A stretch of 64,000 nt of DNA, taken from assembly GCA_000733355.1 (NCBI GenBank), contig JNVV01000034.1, forward strand, positions 333,663 through 397,662, read 5' to 3'. This document shows positions 38,775-53,334 of the stretch, in pieces. A program made the position numbers and the translations under genes. Within the stretch, counting starts at the first letter, position 1. The number at the start of each line of letters is the position of its first letter. The stretch is from Falciphora oryzae (Eukaryota > Ascomycota > Sordariomycetes > Magnaporthales > Magnaporthaceae). The notes below the pieces were generated by a model. It searched no databases. It saw only the letters and a list, made by a program, of their open reading frames with translations, and had not been told where the DNA came from.

Positions 38775-39185
38775 ACGTGGTCCATCAGCGAGTCGCGCAC
38801 TTCAAATCCCATACTAAACGCCGTTTTTTTTCGATTAAATAACTCGCTCGATTTAAAGCTAAATTCCACCAAAATTAAAACAGTTATATTTAACTTTATA
38901 ATGATTATAATTTGAATTTTCCGCATTTTTATTATTACTCCTTTTGGGTTAGTTTGCTACTTCACACAGTATATTACACAGTGTTGCAAACTAACCTAAA
39001 AGGAGTAATAATAAAAATGCGGAAAATTCAAATTATAATCATTATACAGTTAAATATAACTGTTTTAATTTTGGTGGAATTTAGCTTTAAATCGAGCGAG
39101 TTATTTAATCGAAAAAAACGGCGTTTAGTATGGGATTTGAAGTGCGCGACTCGGTGAGGGTGCGCGACTCGCTGATGGACCACGT
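38775..39185. mobile_element. Foldback MITE, pogo/Fot1-type, 411 bp
   Basis: Two long inverted arms (38775-38957 and 38985-39185) pair almost throughout around a loop of about 27 nt. The ends are ACGTGGTCCATCAGCG and its complement. The element is flanked by TA on both sides (38773-38774 and 39186-39187), the target duplication of Tc1/mariner-type transposons. It has no coding capacity and is AT-rich, unlike its surroundings. The right arm carries an extra 18 nt, a local duplication of GTGCGCGACTCG-type sequence near its tip. Mobility would need a transposase supplied elsewhere in the genome. Confidence 0.88.
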
Positions 39186-39958
39186 TACCTATATATGCAT
39201 TTATTTGTATTTTCTCTTATTTCCCGTCTTCTACCCTCTTTCGTAGGGCGGCTCTCTTCGTAGCTCGCAACTCTTTAGATCAGCCTCTTTGAAGAGCGGG
39301 AGGTGGCCAGCTTTATATATTCCACAGGTAGTACAGGGCTAGCAGAAGTGGTAATCATGAGTCTTGAAAAGGTAACACAGGAAATGGCAAACCAAATGAA
39401 CACACAACATTTCAATCGAAAAGATGACCTGAGTAATAAGACAAGAACAGAAACAACTAACCCAACCGGACTTTTTACGACATTGACATTTTTTCTTTAG
39501 TTTTTAAAACTCCTCATTATCCTTCTATTTCTACTGGAGCATTCTGGATAAAAATTATTTTTCAACAAGGACCCGGGCTTTGAGGGAGATAGGGCCCACG
39601 AGGCCCTTTATATCCTATCGTGTGTATGTCCAGAAAATGCTCAACTATTCTTGTACTCAAACAACCTGCCGACGCTCCTAGATGTGTTCGTCTAGTGAGT
39701 TTTTGACAACTCGACCACTCTATGCCTGCGGGAAGGTCTACTCGCCGGGTGGGTCGGACGGTGGACCTGTATTGTGTCATGGAGATAAGAACGCGGTGCG
39801 TCAGCCCTGTTCGACACTCGTCGTCGGCCTCATCTCCGATTACGGGTCTAGCGCGCCCGGACACAGCTATTTTTTTTTCTTGAGGCGTGTGCGCGGCAGC
39901 AGGATGCCTCCTAGTCACAGCGGTATCACACACGTCAACAAAACTCAAACAGTGCAAA
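39186..39958. other. AT-rich intergenic region beside the MITE
   Basis: About 770 bp, AT-rich up to about 39560 and then normal composition. No gene was recognised. It should include the promoter of the peroxidase gene. Confidence 0.4.
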
Positions 39959-40988
39959 ATGGTGGGTCAGACAGCAACTCTACCTGCAGGTGACTTGGAT
40001 GCTGTCCGTAAGGATATCGAGTCTCTCCTGAAACAACCGGATTATGACGACGGAAGCGCTGGCCCAGTGCTGGTCCGACTCGCGTGGTGAGTGTCTGGTG
40101 ACCCAAGATGTCTGAGGTGCTGCATCAAAACCAAATGTGTCGGTGTCTAGCAAAAACATGGAGCTGCCTCATGCTAAAATTTGTGTCTCCAGGCACTCAG
40201 CTGGCACGTACGATGCCGAGACGGACACGGGCGGCTCCAACGGCGCCGGGATGCGCTACGAAGCCGAGGGCGGCGACCCAGCTAACGCGGGCCTGCACCA
40301 CGCCCGCGGCTTCCTGGAGCCCGTCAAGGCCAAGCACCCGTGGATCACGTACGCGGACCTCTGGACGCTCGCCGGCGTGACGGCTATACGCACGATGGGC
40401 GGGCCGGATATCGCGTGGCAGGCCGGCCGGACCGACTTCGTGGACGACTCCAAGCTCCCTCCCCGCGGCCGCCTACCCGACGTCGGGCAGGGCGCCGCGC
40501 ACATCCGCGCCGTGTTCGGACGCATGGGCTTCTCGGACTGCGAGATGGTGGCGCTGAGCGGCGCGCACAGCCTCGGCCGCTGCCACGCGGCCAACTCGGG
40601 CTTCGAGGGCAAGTGGGTCAACAACCCAACCAGGTCCTCGAACCAGTACTTCCGCCTGCTGCTGTCCGAGACCTGGAGGGAAAAGACGGTCGCGGCCAGC
40701 GGCAACCGCCAGTTTGTCGCTGTCGACGGGGTCACGGGCGACGAGCTCATGATGCTGCCGAGCGACATGGCGCTGGTGGCAGACCCCGAGTCCAAGAAAT
40801 ACGTGCAAGTTTATGCCAAGGACAAGGACGTGTTTTTCCGCGACTTCGCGGACGCCTTTGGGAAGCTCATGGAGCTGGGGATCAAGAGGGATGCGCAGGG
40901 GAGGATCACGAACACGGACAGTGTCAAGGGAGGATACATCATTGCTCCGAAGAAGGACGCGGTGTCTTTGCCAAAGGCCAGGCTGTAG
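39959..40988 (+). CDS. Cytochrome c peroxidase-type haem peroxidase (class I)
   Basis: Two exons, join(39959..40086, 40193..40988), 307 residues. The distal haem site is RLAWHSAGTYD, with Arg, Trp and His as in CcP and ascorbate peroxidase. The proximal site is [12 protein letters not shown] with the axial His. [13 protein letters not shown] and the [15 protein letters not shown] segment are conserved CcP blocks. The first intron splits the distal Trp codon. No mitochondrial presequence is seen, so this is more likely a cytosolic member of the class than the mitochondrial CcP. It reduces H2O2; the electron donor is not evident. Confidence 0.9.
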
Positions 40989-41774
40989 GAAATTTGCTAG
41001 AAATGGAAGGTGTCGTGGGCGACGGCGTTGATCGACCCCGGGAAGCATGCACACTTAAATTGAACCGCAAAAAGCATATCCAGCGCCCCCTGCGGGCCGC
41101 GAAAAGCTTAGCATTCAATCCAGTTCGGATCGTTGCCGTGGAAGGATGACAACTCCTCTCATCTGAACCCCGCACGCCGCCTGCGTCGACCTCATCCGGT
41201 CGTCGGGGATTTCCCCAATGTAGAAATGCTAAAAATACGGACGTCATGCAAAAAAAAGCGTGCAAATGGCGTCGGCAAGAGCCATGTTTTGGGTAATCAG
41301 ATTGATGCAGCCCGCATGGCGAGCGCCCTGTGGCTCAGCACGCGACGCCCATAGACGACTCGGTCTCTTCGGCTTCGGCCGGCACGTTCCTGACCTGGAA
41401 GTCAACGCACACAGCCTAGACCCTACCATCGATGCCACTAACAATAGGGCCACAGGGTAGGTCCGTTTGGGAGAACCCAGTCGCATCAAATTCTTCCCTG
41501 CCTGAGCGGCTGAGGTACGCTAGTTCTGAGCTGCGCATCCTAGGAATCAAGGTAAGATCTTTGAGTACATTTTACGAGGCTGGAGACGCACTCCGCTTCC
41601 TGGCTCAAACTTTGTACAAAAGCCGTCTCCTGAGCCGTCGCCTTTCCCCATTCCTCGACAACACCCAGGTTGTGCATGTGGCAAGGGCCGACCACGGTCC
41701 ACATGTCCTCCGCTGACCGAACCTCGCAGGGCTGTCTTGCGCCTGCCAGCAAAGCGACCTTGTCACCCACACTA
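40989..41774. other. Intergenic
   Basis: About 790 bp with only short frames. Nothing was recognised besides the 3' flank of the peroxidase gene. Confidence 0.35.
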
Positions 41775-43660
41775 CTAGTGTGAGGGACGAGGCAGACAGA
41801 AGCGCTTTTGATGCGTTAAGGCTGGGCGCCTGTCCACAATCAGGACCATTGCTGACAACAAGCCCGGCAAAGGACCGTTACGCCCTTGACCCCTCTGATT
41901 TAAGACTGCCAGTAGGAAGAGGGGGAGATGATAGAATTGAGTTGCGAATACATGCAGCTGAAGGTACCACATAGCTCTGTGCACCCAATACACCTTGATA
42001 TCCGCCACGAGCTCGTCCTGTCTTCCGCTGTTGTCGGTCATTTTGTTGATTACATCCGTAAATTCAGGCATCGCAGTCGCTATGACCAGGGCGGCTGCAG
42101 TCGTCCTGGTGGGCGTGTGACTTTGCAGTTTACCATGCGACGTGATCTTAGATTGCTTCGCCAGAGTGCCGAGCCTGTCGAACTGGCCGATGCAGGCCCC
42201 TTGGTCTGCGAGGTGGCGAGCATTCGCCCAGAACGAGGTCGGGCTACACAGAAAGCTCCAGAGGATAGGCCAGATGGACCAGCGCGAGCACGGCCCCTGC
42301 GAGGGGACTTGAACCGTGTCCCCGAGCAATATAATGCTGTCTATTATTGCGCCGTAGGCCACCAAAGTATTGCCGTCTCTGAAGCAGGGCGGGGCTGCAG
42401 ACGGGGTTCGCGCCCTGCCCAACATCCTGCCGCCTATCCAGACGAGCTCGGCACGCGCCATGTGCACCAGCGTCTGAGGATAGTCGACTGTGATGTAACG
42501 AGGCATGCTCGGGCTGCCGTAAGATGACCAGTCGGGGGCCCAGGACGGGAGTGATTTGATCGCTCGTCCCGTCGGAAGAGCGAGGACCAAGTGCAGAACA
42601 TCGAGGTTTCCACCGCCCACGATAAGCCCCATGGCTGTTTTGCGGTAGCACTCAGCAGTGCTGATGGTGTAGTCTGGGGCGAGGGCTTCGGCGCCAGAGA
42701 TTCCACTGAGAGAGTAGATTTTGTCCACAGGGTCCGTAGCCTCTTGCCACCTGAACATTCTCAGCAGTTCAAGCGCCTCCTGATGCTGGCGCCTCGGTCT
42801 GGGTTCGCCGTCTCTTGGCTCTTTCATCCATCTTCTCGGTCCGGATCCTCCACTTGGCAAAAGACCAGAACCGCTAGATCTTCTCCTCGGGTATGTTCTC
42901 GCTTACGAGACTTGCCGAATCTATATGGCCCCTGCCGATCAAGAAGCTAACGCAGAAGGACAAGTGCCAATCCACCAACAGGGGTCCGCAGGCAATCACA
43001 GGAGAAGCTCGTCCCAACGCAAGCTCCTGGATAACCCATATGCGCCGCCACCAGTCGCAATCGAGCATCTTGTAAACACCCTTTACTTCCTGCTCAGTCG
43101 GTATAATGTCAGCGAGAGGCTTGGCGCCTCGGTCGCTGGCTTCCCCGACATGTCTTTTGGGGTCATCCTCGTATATCAGGGTTCTGACGTGCAATGACAG
43201 GAAAAGAGGACGTTCTCTGCCAGCGCCTGACCCCCTATCCTGGAAATTCGCAAAAGTTGGCCCCTGACCTTCTCCGTGGACTCGAAAGCGACGGCCGTGT
43301 TGGCTGCGGGCCGGGCCATCCATGACGACGCGGCGGGCACGCTGGTAGATTTGCCCCGTGAGGCCGACCCGGTAAGCCTTTTCGACGACGTCTGCCTGGT
43401 TGATGCCAATGGCGGCCGCTTGTCGTCGGCCGGAGCGCACGGAGGGCGTTGAGGAGGTTCGCTGTCGCCTTGAACGCCTCGCCGTTGCACTCGATGACCC
43501 TGGTCCGCGCATTGTCGCCCCAGACATAGGATAAGCTTCGTATTCGGGGGTGTCGTCAGTGCCAAATTTGGTTGTTGTCAGGATCACGCGCACCAGCTCC
43601 TGGGGTCACTCGGATGGCTCCAGGCGGAGGAGTCGAATGCGGTCCGCACCATCTTGGCTA
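41775..43660 (-). pseudogene. HET-domain (heterokaryon incompatibility) gene, degraded
   Basis: Fragments of one HET protein lie in different frames of the minus strand. DRIRLLRLEPSE is followed by an in-frame stop at 43606-43608. TTTKFGTDDTPEYEA comes next, then a shift to the frame with SYVWGDN. A small deletion removes the block before INQADVVEKAY. There is a further shift near 43310. The intact stretch WWRRIWVIQELALG is the canonical HET core. Another frame break near 42870 precedes the long C-terminal frame (41775-42860) with DPVDKIYSLSGIS. One stop, several indels and a deletion in the core rule out a working protein. Such genes mediate non-self recognition in fungi. Confidence 0.85.
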
Positions 43661-44029
43661 CTTCAGAGAGAAGAACCGTGCAGCATGGTGGTTGCATCGC
43701 TGGGCGATCCTCCTCTCTTGGAATTGACAGTCGCTAGAAGCTAACGCGTGACTCTACGGTCAGTGTGGTGAGCGAGAAACATTTGGTGTGTTAGCTTTCC
43801 AGCCCCAGAAGTGAAGCGAGGCTCGTCACCTCAGAATCCCCGCCAGGTTCCCAAGCCGACTTGGCACGGTTATGGTCGAGTGACACGTGATTGGCATATA
43901 CCTCGACATGCAGGTTGTGAACCGCCTAGCCCACCTATCATTGATCATTGGCAAATATCTCCGGCTTCAACTGATAGGGTGATTTTGCTTAAACGCACGT
44001 CTCCCTTGGCCTCATAATGCAGATACCCT
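43661..44029. other. Intergenic
   Basis: About 370 bp between the HET relic and the 3' end of the SDR gene. No feature was recognised. Confidence 0.3.
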
Positions 44030-45335
44030 TTATTCTGCCGACACACCCTCCTCCTCCTCGATTTCCTCCTTGCTTGGAGACCACTTGTCCTGTAGCGCCT
44101 TGTCGAGAGAGACGCTGATTTCACTAGCGGGCCACCACTCACCCCAGCTAGTGAGAAAGATCCTGTCAGGGTCTTCAGGAAAGTCCTTTCTGAAAAGGGC
44201 CTGAAGAATGCTGGAGGCTCCTGTATGATGAGGCGTGCAGGATATAGGTCAGCGAACCAGTCGAAAAATGATACAAGGCAACCAGGAAGGGGCTTCCGCA
44301 ACGGATGACGGCCATCTGAGAGAGCAGACAACATAAGAGAGGACGCTTTTTACCAGTTGGAACCGATTTAGCGGCCGACGAAACACTGGCGGGGGGCTGA
44401 AGGTCGGAGCCACGGCCAAGGCCTGTGCCTGGGATCAAGCCTGGCGAGACGGCGACGACGTCGCAAACACCGCGCAGCTCGCGGCGCCACCAGTGGGCGG
44501 TGAGCAGCTGCAGGAACTTGGAGCTGGGATAGGTCTTCCAGCTTATCGCTCCGGAGCCGAGCTCAAGAGTCTCGGCGAGAGTGGCTTCGCGCACAGATTA
44601 GCTAGTGGACCAAGACCAAGATCTGCCGAGTTCAACGCTCGCCTGTGGGGCAGCACTTACTTGGATCAGGGACGTTTTGGACCGCGCCTGATGAGACGAC
44701 CACGATCCGCGAGCGAGAGGCGACGAGCTTCTCGCGCAGCAGATGGGTCAGGTAGTGTTGGGCTGAGGGAAGAGGCCAGCAGTGGCTATCAACACAAGCA
44801 CATCATATCCACGAAGGGAATTCCTCTCCGCATGGAGGTCGCCAATGTGGAAGGAGAAGAAAGGGAAATGATAGAACCCACAGAGGTAGTTGATAATGTA
44901 CGTGTCACACCACTTGGATCTGGCAGAATCGCCCTTGTCGGCAGGGAAGGCGGCAGCGGCATTGAGCACAAGGTAATCGAGACGATCGTCGCCACTGCGG
45001 CCAAGATCGTCGAGAGCCTTTTTGGCAAAGGTCCGGACGCCGGCCAGGTCCGTCAGCTCCAGGGGCAGGACTGTCAGACTATGACGGGCGGTGTCGAAGC
45101 CGAGGGCATCGAAGTCGGTCTGGGCCCGTGCCGTGTCTCGCGCGCCCAGGATGAGTCTGTAAGGCTGCTCCACCTGCGAGAGGAGCTGTTTGACCATCTC
45201 GAAGCCCTGTTTTGGGGATAATCGACATTGTTAACATGGGGACTTGGCAAGGCCTGTAGCTCGTTTAGGACCATCCCCTACCAGGCCGGACGTAGCTCCA
45301 GTAGCCACAATGGTCTTTGCGGCGGTCGTCGCCAT
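44030..45335 (-). CDS. Short-chain dehydrogenase/reductase
   Basis: Five exons, complement(join(44030..44220, 44354..44584, 44661..44762, 44882..45206, 45282..45335)), 300 residues. The cofactor motif TGATSGLG is assembled across intron 1. LDYLVLNAAAA matches the NNAG position, IVVVSSGAV carries the catalytic Ser, and TYPSSKF is the YxxxK motif. VVAVSPGLIPGTGLGR follows. The layout resembles the fungal protochlorophyllide-reductase-like/retinol-dehydrogenase-like SDR group. The acceptor of exon 4 (GCGAAG) was chosen by frame. The substrate is unknown. It lies head to tail with the MFS gene on the same strand. Confidence 0.82.
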
Positions 45336-45914
45336 TGTTGCTTGCGGTTTAGGTAGGGACGTAGGGTTCGTATGGCTCTGAGTGCGGACGAGCAATATCA
45401 GGCAATTGGCGACTGTCGCGGTTCTCAATGGGCAAAGGGGACTGGAGTCGAGTTCAATCAGGAAGTGAACTTGGCTTTTATGGTGAGAGCAAGAAGTCCG
45501 GGCAAGATACACCTCCCTACTGGATATCAAATCAAATGGATATCATGCTGATTAATGCAAATCGCACGGTGGCCCCAACGCGGTGTTTAGGTTCGGATTT
45601 TGGCGCTGTGTCCGGCGCTCTTGGCCGCTGTTTAGTGACGGTGTAGTGATTGATGACTCTAAAGAGCAGCGTGCAGTGACAGGAACCCCACCAATCCCCC
45701 ACCAGGGCAGCTTTCAACACTGACATCATCAGTCAATGGGCATTGAGTTCGACCCTTCGTGTTCTCGAGCTGTGACGGATGAATTGGGTGACCTCTATCC
45801 CGGGTGGGCGCGCACGCCTTGGTGACTGCTCGATTGAAATGTGACAAGATGTACCCACGTGTCCACGCAAGCCCATTTTTCCATTTATCCCCGCGCTTTT
45901 CTATATACTAGAAC
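45336..45914. other. Intergenic, SDR promoter and MFS 3' flank
   Basis: About 580 bp. No additional feature was recognised. Confidence 0.3.
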
Positions 45915-47696
45915 TCACGCCTCCTGCGTGTACTTGGACCGCATCCTCCAGCGCGGTCCGTACCGCATGATCAGCATCGGAATAGGCGCGACGGCCAAGC
46001 TCGCAGCTGCGAGTACCATGAACCCCCAGCCCCAGCCAAGATACCCCGTCAGAGGCGCGACCGTCAGCGGCAAGAACGTGCCCGTCAGGCAGCGGCAAAC
46101 CATAACGCCCGTTAGCGCCGATGCCGAATATTCACCAAACGCATCCACAACGTACGCCATAACGGGCATGCTGCAGATAAGGAGCGAGAAGCCGACGAAG
46201 GCGCTGGTGCCCAGGAGCACAGGCAGCGGCGCCCGGAACTCGGCCGCCCACCCGTAAGCCGCGATAGCTATCGGCATTACTAGAGAGCCGGTCACTGAGA
46301 TTGGGAGCCGGTACTCGGGCCGCCCCACGCCGTCGTTCGCGTCGCGGAGCTTGACGTATAGCCGGTCAAGAGTTTGGTTGAGGATGAAGAGCGCCACAAA
46401 GGTGCCCGCGCCTGTGTTGAGAGGTTGTCAGCTTTCTCCCCTCGTGTGCAAAGAAGAAACGGAAAAAAAAAGAGGAGCACTGACTGAAAATCAGGAGCGA
46501 GGCGCCCGTCTCCGCGGGCGATAACCCGTACAAGGTGTCCAGAATCACCGGCAACGAGACCGATATGATGTAGAAGTAGGCAAAGCCCAGGGAGTTGAAC
46601 ACCGCGATTGCCATCAATACCCCAGAGCCGGACCAAACAATCGCCGGCCGCATGATAGCCTCGGTCAACTTCGCCGCCTCGCTCATCTCAACCTTCTGGT
46701 CGTGAGCGGCCAACCGAACGGTGGCAGCTCCGTAGCTGGACGCATGCTCGCCCGCCGCGCATAGCTTGAGCCTCCCTTCTCGCTGAGCCCGTGCAGCCCT
46801 GCGCCTCAAAATGACGGGCCTGTACGTCTCCCGTAAGAGCAGCATCAGCAGCACCTCGCACACGGCCGCGATTCCCACACTAAGCCAGACAACTGAGCGC
46901 CATCCCAGCGTCTGCGCGACGGCACCGCTGATAGCAGGGCCGACGGCGCCGCCCAGCAACGGGGCGAGCATGCAGGCGCTCATGGCGGCACCGCGGCCCT
47001 CGCGGGGGAACATGTCGCCGACGATGGCCGGGTTGAGCACGTTGGAGGCGACGGCCAGGCCGGTAAGGGCGCGCGCTCCAATAAACAAATCGGTGCGGTG
47101 GCAGAGGGCGGCCAGGGCGGTGGCGGCCACGAAGAGGCAGTTGGCCGCGTTCAGCACCGGCCAGCGCCCGTGCATCTCGGACAGCGGCGCGATCAGCACG
47201 GGGCCCGCCGCCTCGCCCAGCTCCCAGATGGTCACCAGGAGCGCCGCGCTGGCGCCCACCGACGACGACCCGCCGCCGCTGCTGCCGCGGTCGTGGTTGC
47301 TTTCCCCGTCGAGGTCGCTGACGATGCGCGACGCGACGGGAACGACGGAAATGCATGTAAATGTGCTGTGGTTGTCGGGTGAGATGACGCCATCTGTGTC
47401 AGATATTTGGTCCCTCTTCACACATCGGGCGGATGCATAGGATACAGAGAGCAGCGTCAAACGCGAACTTACACGGCAAAGGCCATGAGCGCAAGAAGGC
47501 TCACAATAAACCACTTGTAGGCCGGCGTCCAATTCAGGGGGTCGTCCGGATCAGCCTCGAAATCCAGGGGCTGCTCCCCCACCAATGCGCGCTCTTCTGT
47601 TGGAGCATCAGGGTCCGCCGTCACGGCGTGGCGGACTCGGTCTACCGCCACATCTCCCAGCAAGGGGTCTGTCTCTTCCAGGAGTGCCGTATTCAT
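45915..47696 (-). CDS. MFS transporter, DHA1-type drug:H+ antiporter-like
   Basis: Three exons, complement(join(45915..46411, 46485..47365, 47473..47696)), 533 residues. A hydrophilic N-terminus with DPDDPLNWTPAYKW, the usual entry into TM1 of fungal DHA1 transporters, is followed by hydrophobic blocks consistent with twelve membrane helices. GARALTGLAVASNVLNPAIVGDMFPREGRGAAMS is split between TM4 and TM5, where the antiporter motif lies. The RxxYR(P)V loop and long central loop (RAQREGRLKL) are typical. The second donor is the unusual GTCAGT, accepted because the frame closes. It could export a small molecule; the adjacent SDR may be related to its substrate but nothing shows this. Confidence 0.85.
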
Positions 47697-48649
47697 AATG
47701 TCCGGCGGAGCAAACAGGAAACGAGAAAGATGCAAAGCAGATGATGGCAAAGAACGAGGGTTTCCAGGGCAAAAGTCGGCAGCGGAGGTAGAAATAGGTC
47801 GATGACTCGATGTAAGGGGGTTGGTAGCGCGAAATGGATTCGAGGTGGGGGTGCAGGAGCTGCGCGCCCTTTGCGGTGTCATCCTTCCCGCCACCAGCTC
47901 GCTTCCATCTTAGGCCAATTACCTAGCCACTCCAGCTTATCATCGAACGACAGGATCGTGTCGTGGTGGCCGGGTTCGGCGTGCATATTATTTGCCATCT
48001 TGCGACGCAAAAACTGGTTGAAGCGTCTTGGCCGTTCAACGTTGGTCCTTGCTACTTCATCGTTTCGCGGCAACGGCGGCTTGGTGCTGAGGGAAGCATG
48101 AAAGGAGTTGGAAGCTCATCCTTGATCTGAAATCAGCGAGTCGCAGTTAGCACGTAAGCGAGCGGCGTAGGGTGCAAAGGGCGTGACATCGGGCGCTTAA
48201 GGCCTGCAAATGCGTGACGAGAACAAATTCTGTGAAAGCAACCGTCGGTCGAATACCCAACCTCTGTCCTTGACCCTTCACCGGCTTGAAAGGTGGCACG
48301 GGACATGGCTCGCGGCAGGCCAATCGGCACCCTGGCCGGGGGACGGCCGATGAGCGACCCCAGCAGGCCGGTGTTTGAAGAATAGGCCCGAGCCAACCGC
48401 TCCGTGATCGGTCCAGTGGAGACGCGCAGGGCCGCCCCGAGGGTGTTGTACCAAGACCAAGGCCGTCTACCGGCAGTGGGAGGTTGGGTGGGCGGTTCGG
48501 CGGTCTTTGTGTGCGACATTGAGGCAACACCGGCTTGCGGGCTCGACTCCGACTCGTGCACATGGGGGATCTGTGGGAAGCCGGCCGCACGAGGTGGAGC
48601 AGAGCCACCTGCAGCTTCATAGTACCACCTAGAGCGCGTTATTTTTCAA
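47697..48649. other. Intergenic, MFS promoter side
   Basis: About 950 bp without supportable genes; the overlapping short frames on both strands are composition artefacts. Confidence 0.35.
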
Positions 48650-48745
48650 GGTCAGATGGCCGAGTTGGTTATGGCGTAGGATTAAGGTTATCATGACAGT
48701 CTTCCTATGGAGCAATCCGCGTGGGTTCGAGTCCCACTCTGATCA
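48650..48745 (+). tRNA. tRNA-Leu (AAG), with 14-nt intron
   Basis: Acceptor stem GGTCAGA pairs with TCTGATC, followed by discriminator A. The anticodon stem is TAGGA/TCCTA, and the loop TTAAGG+T gives anticodon AAG. A long variable arm (GGA/TCC pairing) marks a class II tRNA. The T arm is GTGGG/CCCAC with TTCGAGT. The intron is 48688-48701, directly after the position-37 purine. Exons are 48650..48687 and 48702..48745. A T-rich stretch follows downstream, fitting an RNA polymerase III terminator. Confidence 0.92.
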
Positions 48746-52052
<3,307 letters not shown>

Positions 52053-52588
52053 GGGATTGAGAGGTGTGGGGGAAAGGCGGAAAAAGTCGGAGCTGGATGG
52101 AGTAGCTTTCTCCTGTCTGGGGAGACCGTTGCTTCGGATGGATGTGGATGTGCGAGCTGACTTGGCCGGGGAGATATGGGACTGCGATGGCAAAGGCAGA
52201 ACTTGGCAGAGAGGCAAAGGTATTCATCCGCAAGCGGTGCTCCTGTCCTCTGGGAGGTCTGTTGGGACCAGGACAGGCCAAGGGTGTTTTCAATTCTTGT
52301 CAATACTTTTGATAGCTCAACATTATTTGTTTTGGTCAAACAAATTTGTGCACAACTGGAGGCTGCCTTGAGTGGACGTCATGTGTGGACTCAGGGTACA
52401 ACAACGTTCATGGGCCCGTGTTCATTTGCAGCGTGTCGTGAAAAGCCATTCGTCAGACCTATCAGTCAGACGTCCGATATCCATTGGGACTAAGGCACCA
52501 TCCCCTTGCCCCAATTACTCCCCCGAAGAAAGCCAAGACCCTGCACAAGATACATTCCGGCAGAGAAGAATACTCCGAAACAGAAACC
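52053..52588. other. Convergent 3' flanks
   Basis: About 540 bp between the xylanase stop and the stop of the minus-strand secreted-protein gene. No feature was recognised. Confidence 0.3.
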
Positions 52589-53334
52589 TTAGACGCCAAT
52601 AGCGACCTTGGCCGGAAGTGTGGTAGTTAAGGGGTCGCAGTTCAGGTAACGCGTCGAGTAGAGGTTCCCGGGCTGGTTAGGCTCCCAGTCAGGATTCTGC
52701 ACCACGCCAGTGTCCTTGCAGTTCAAAGGTAGATCCTTCATTCCGGACCCGACGTAGATGTCGGGGAACCTAGTGGCAACACGCAAGAGAGTCAAGATGT
52801 CTTCTGAGAGGCTAGGATATCACGGGGCCCTCACGGGGAAATAAAGGGCGAACTAAGGGGGGAAGGTAGAAGGGGAAGAAGGAAGGGAAAGTAAGAAGGG
52901 AATGTAGAAGAGAGCATCACCAACGCTTGGTTGCAGGTCCATGCCTCGTCCACCTGCAGGCGCCACAGCCCGTACCCGTTGAAGATGAAGGTCGGTCGGG
53001 GCAGCGTCCCATCAGGGCCGGGAACGTCACAGCTGTAAACAGCATTGCCGTAGAAGAAGTCGGAGGCCCGGCTGCTGCTCGCATAGCACGCGGCCTCGCG
53101 CCCCGTGGCCGGGTTGGCCAGCGTGTAGTTGAGCTGGCCCCTCGCCCACAGGTGAGCGGGGTTCTGGTAGATCCAGAAGGCGTTGTAGCGGAAGTCCCCG
53201 ATCTCCCAGACGAAGGCGCCGCCGGCAGACTGCTCGGTGCAGGCGTTCTGGCGCGCACTGATCTGGCCCGGCTGGGGGAGGGCCAGGGCCAGGGCTCCTG
53301 CGACGAGGATTGCGAAGCGGGCGGAGGAGAGCAT
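52589..53334 (-). CDS. Small secreted Cys-containing protein, AA1-like domain candidate
   Basis: Two exons, complement(join(52589..52769, 52925..53334)), 196 residues. A signal peptide (MLSSARFAILVAGALALALP) ends near an SARQ cleavage context. VWEIGDFRYNAFWIYQ, then CYASSSRASDF, VYSCDVPG and WTCNQAFPDIYVGSG fit the AA1-like domain of small secreted fungal proteins (Alt a 1-related), but this is a pattern judgement. Six cysteines are visible in the mature part, probably forming disulfides. The donor GTTGGT is unusual; the more typical GTGATG five bases further on does not give the right frame. Such proteins are effector or cell-wall-protein candidates, role unknown. Confidence 0.72.
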
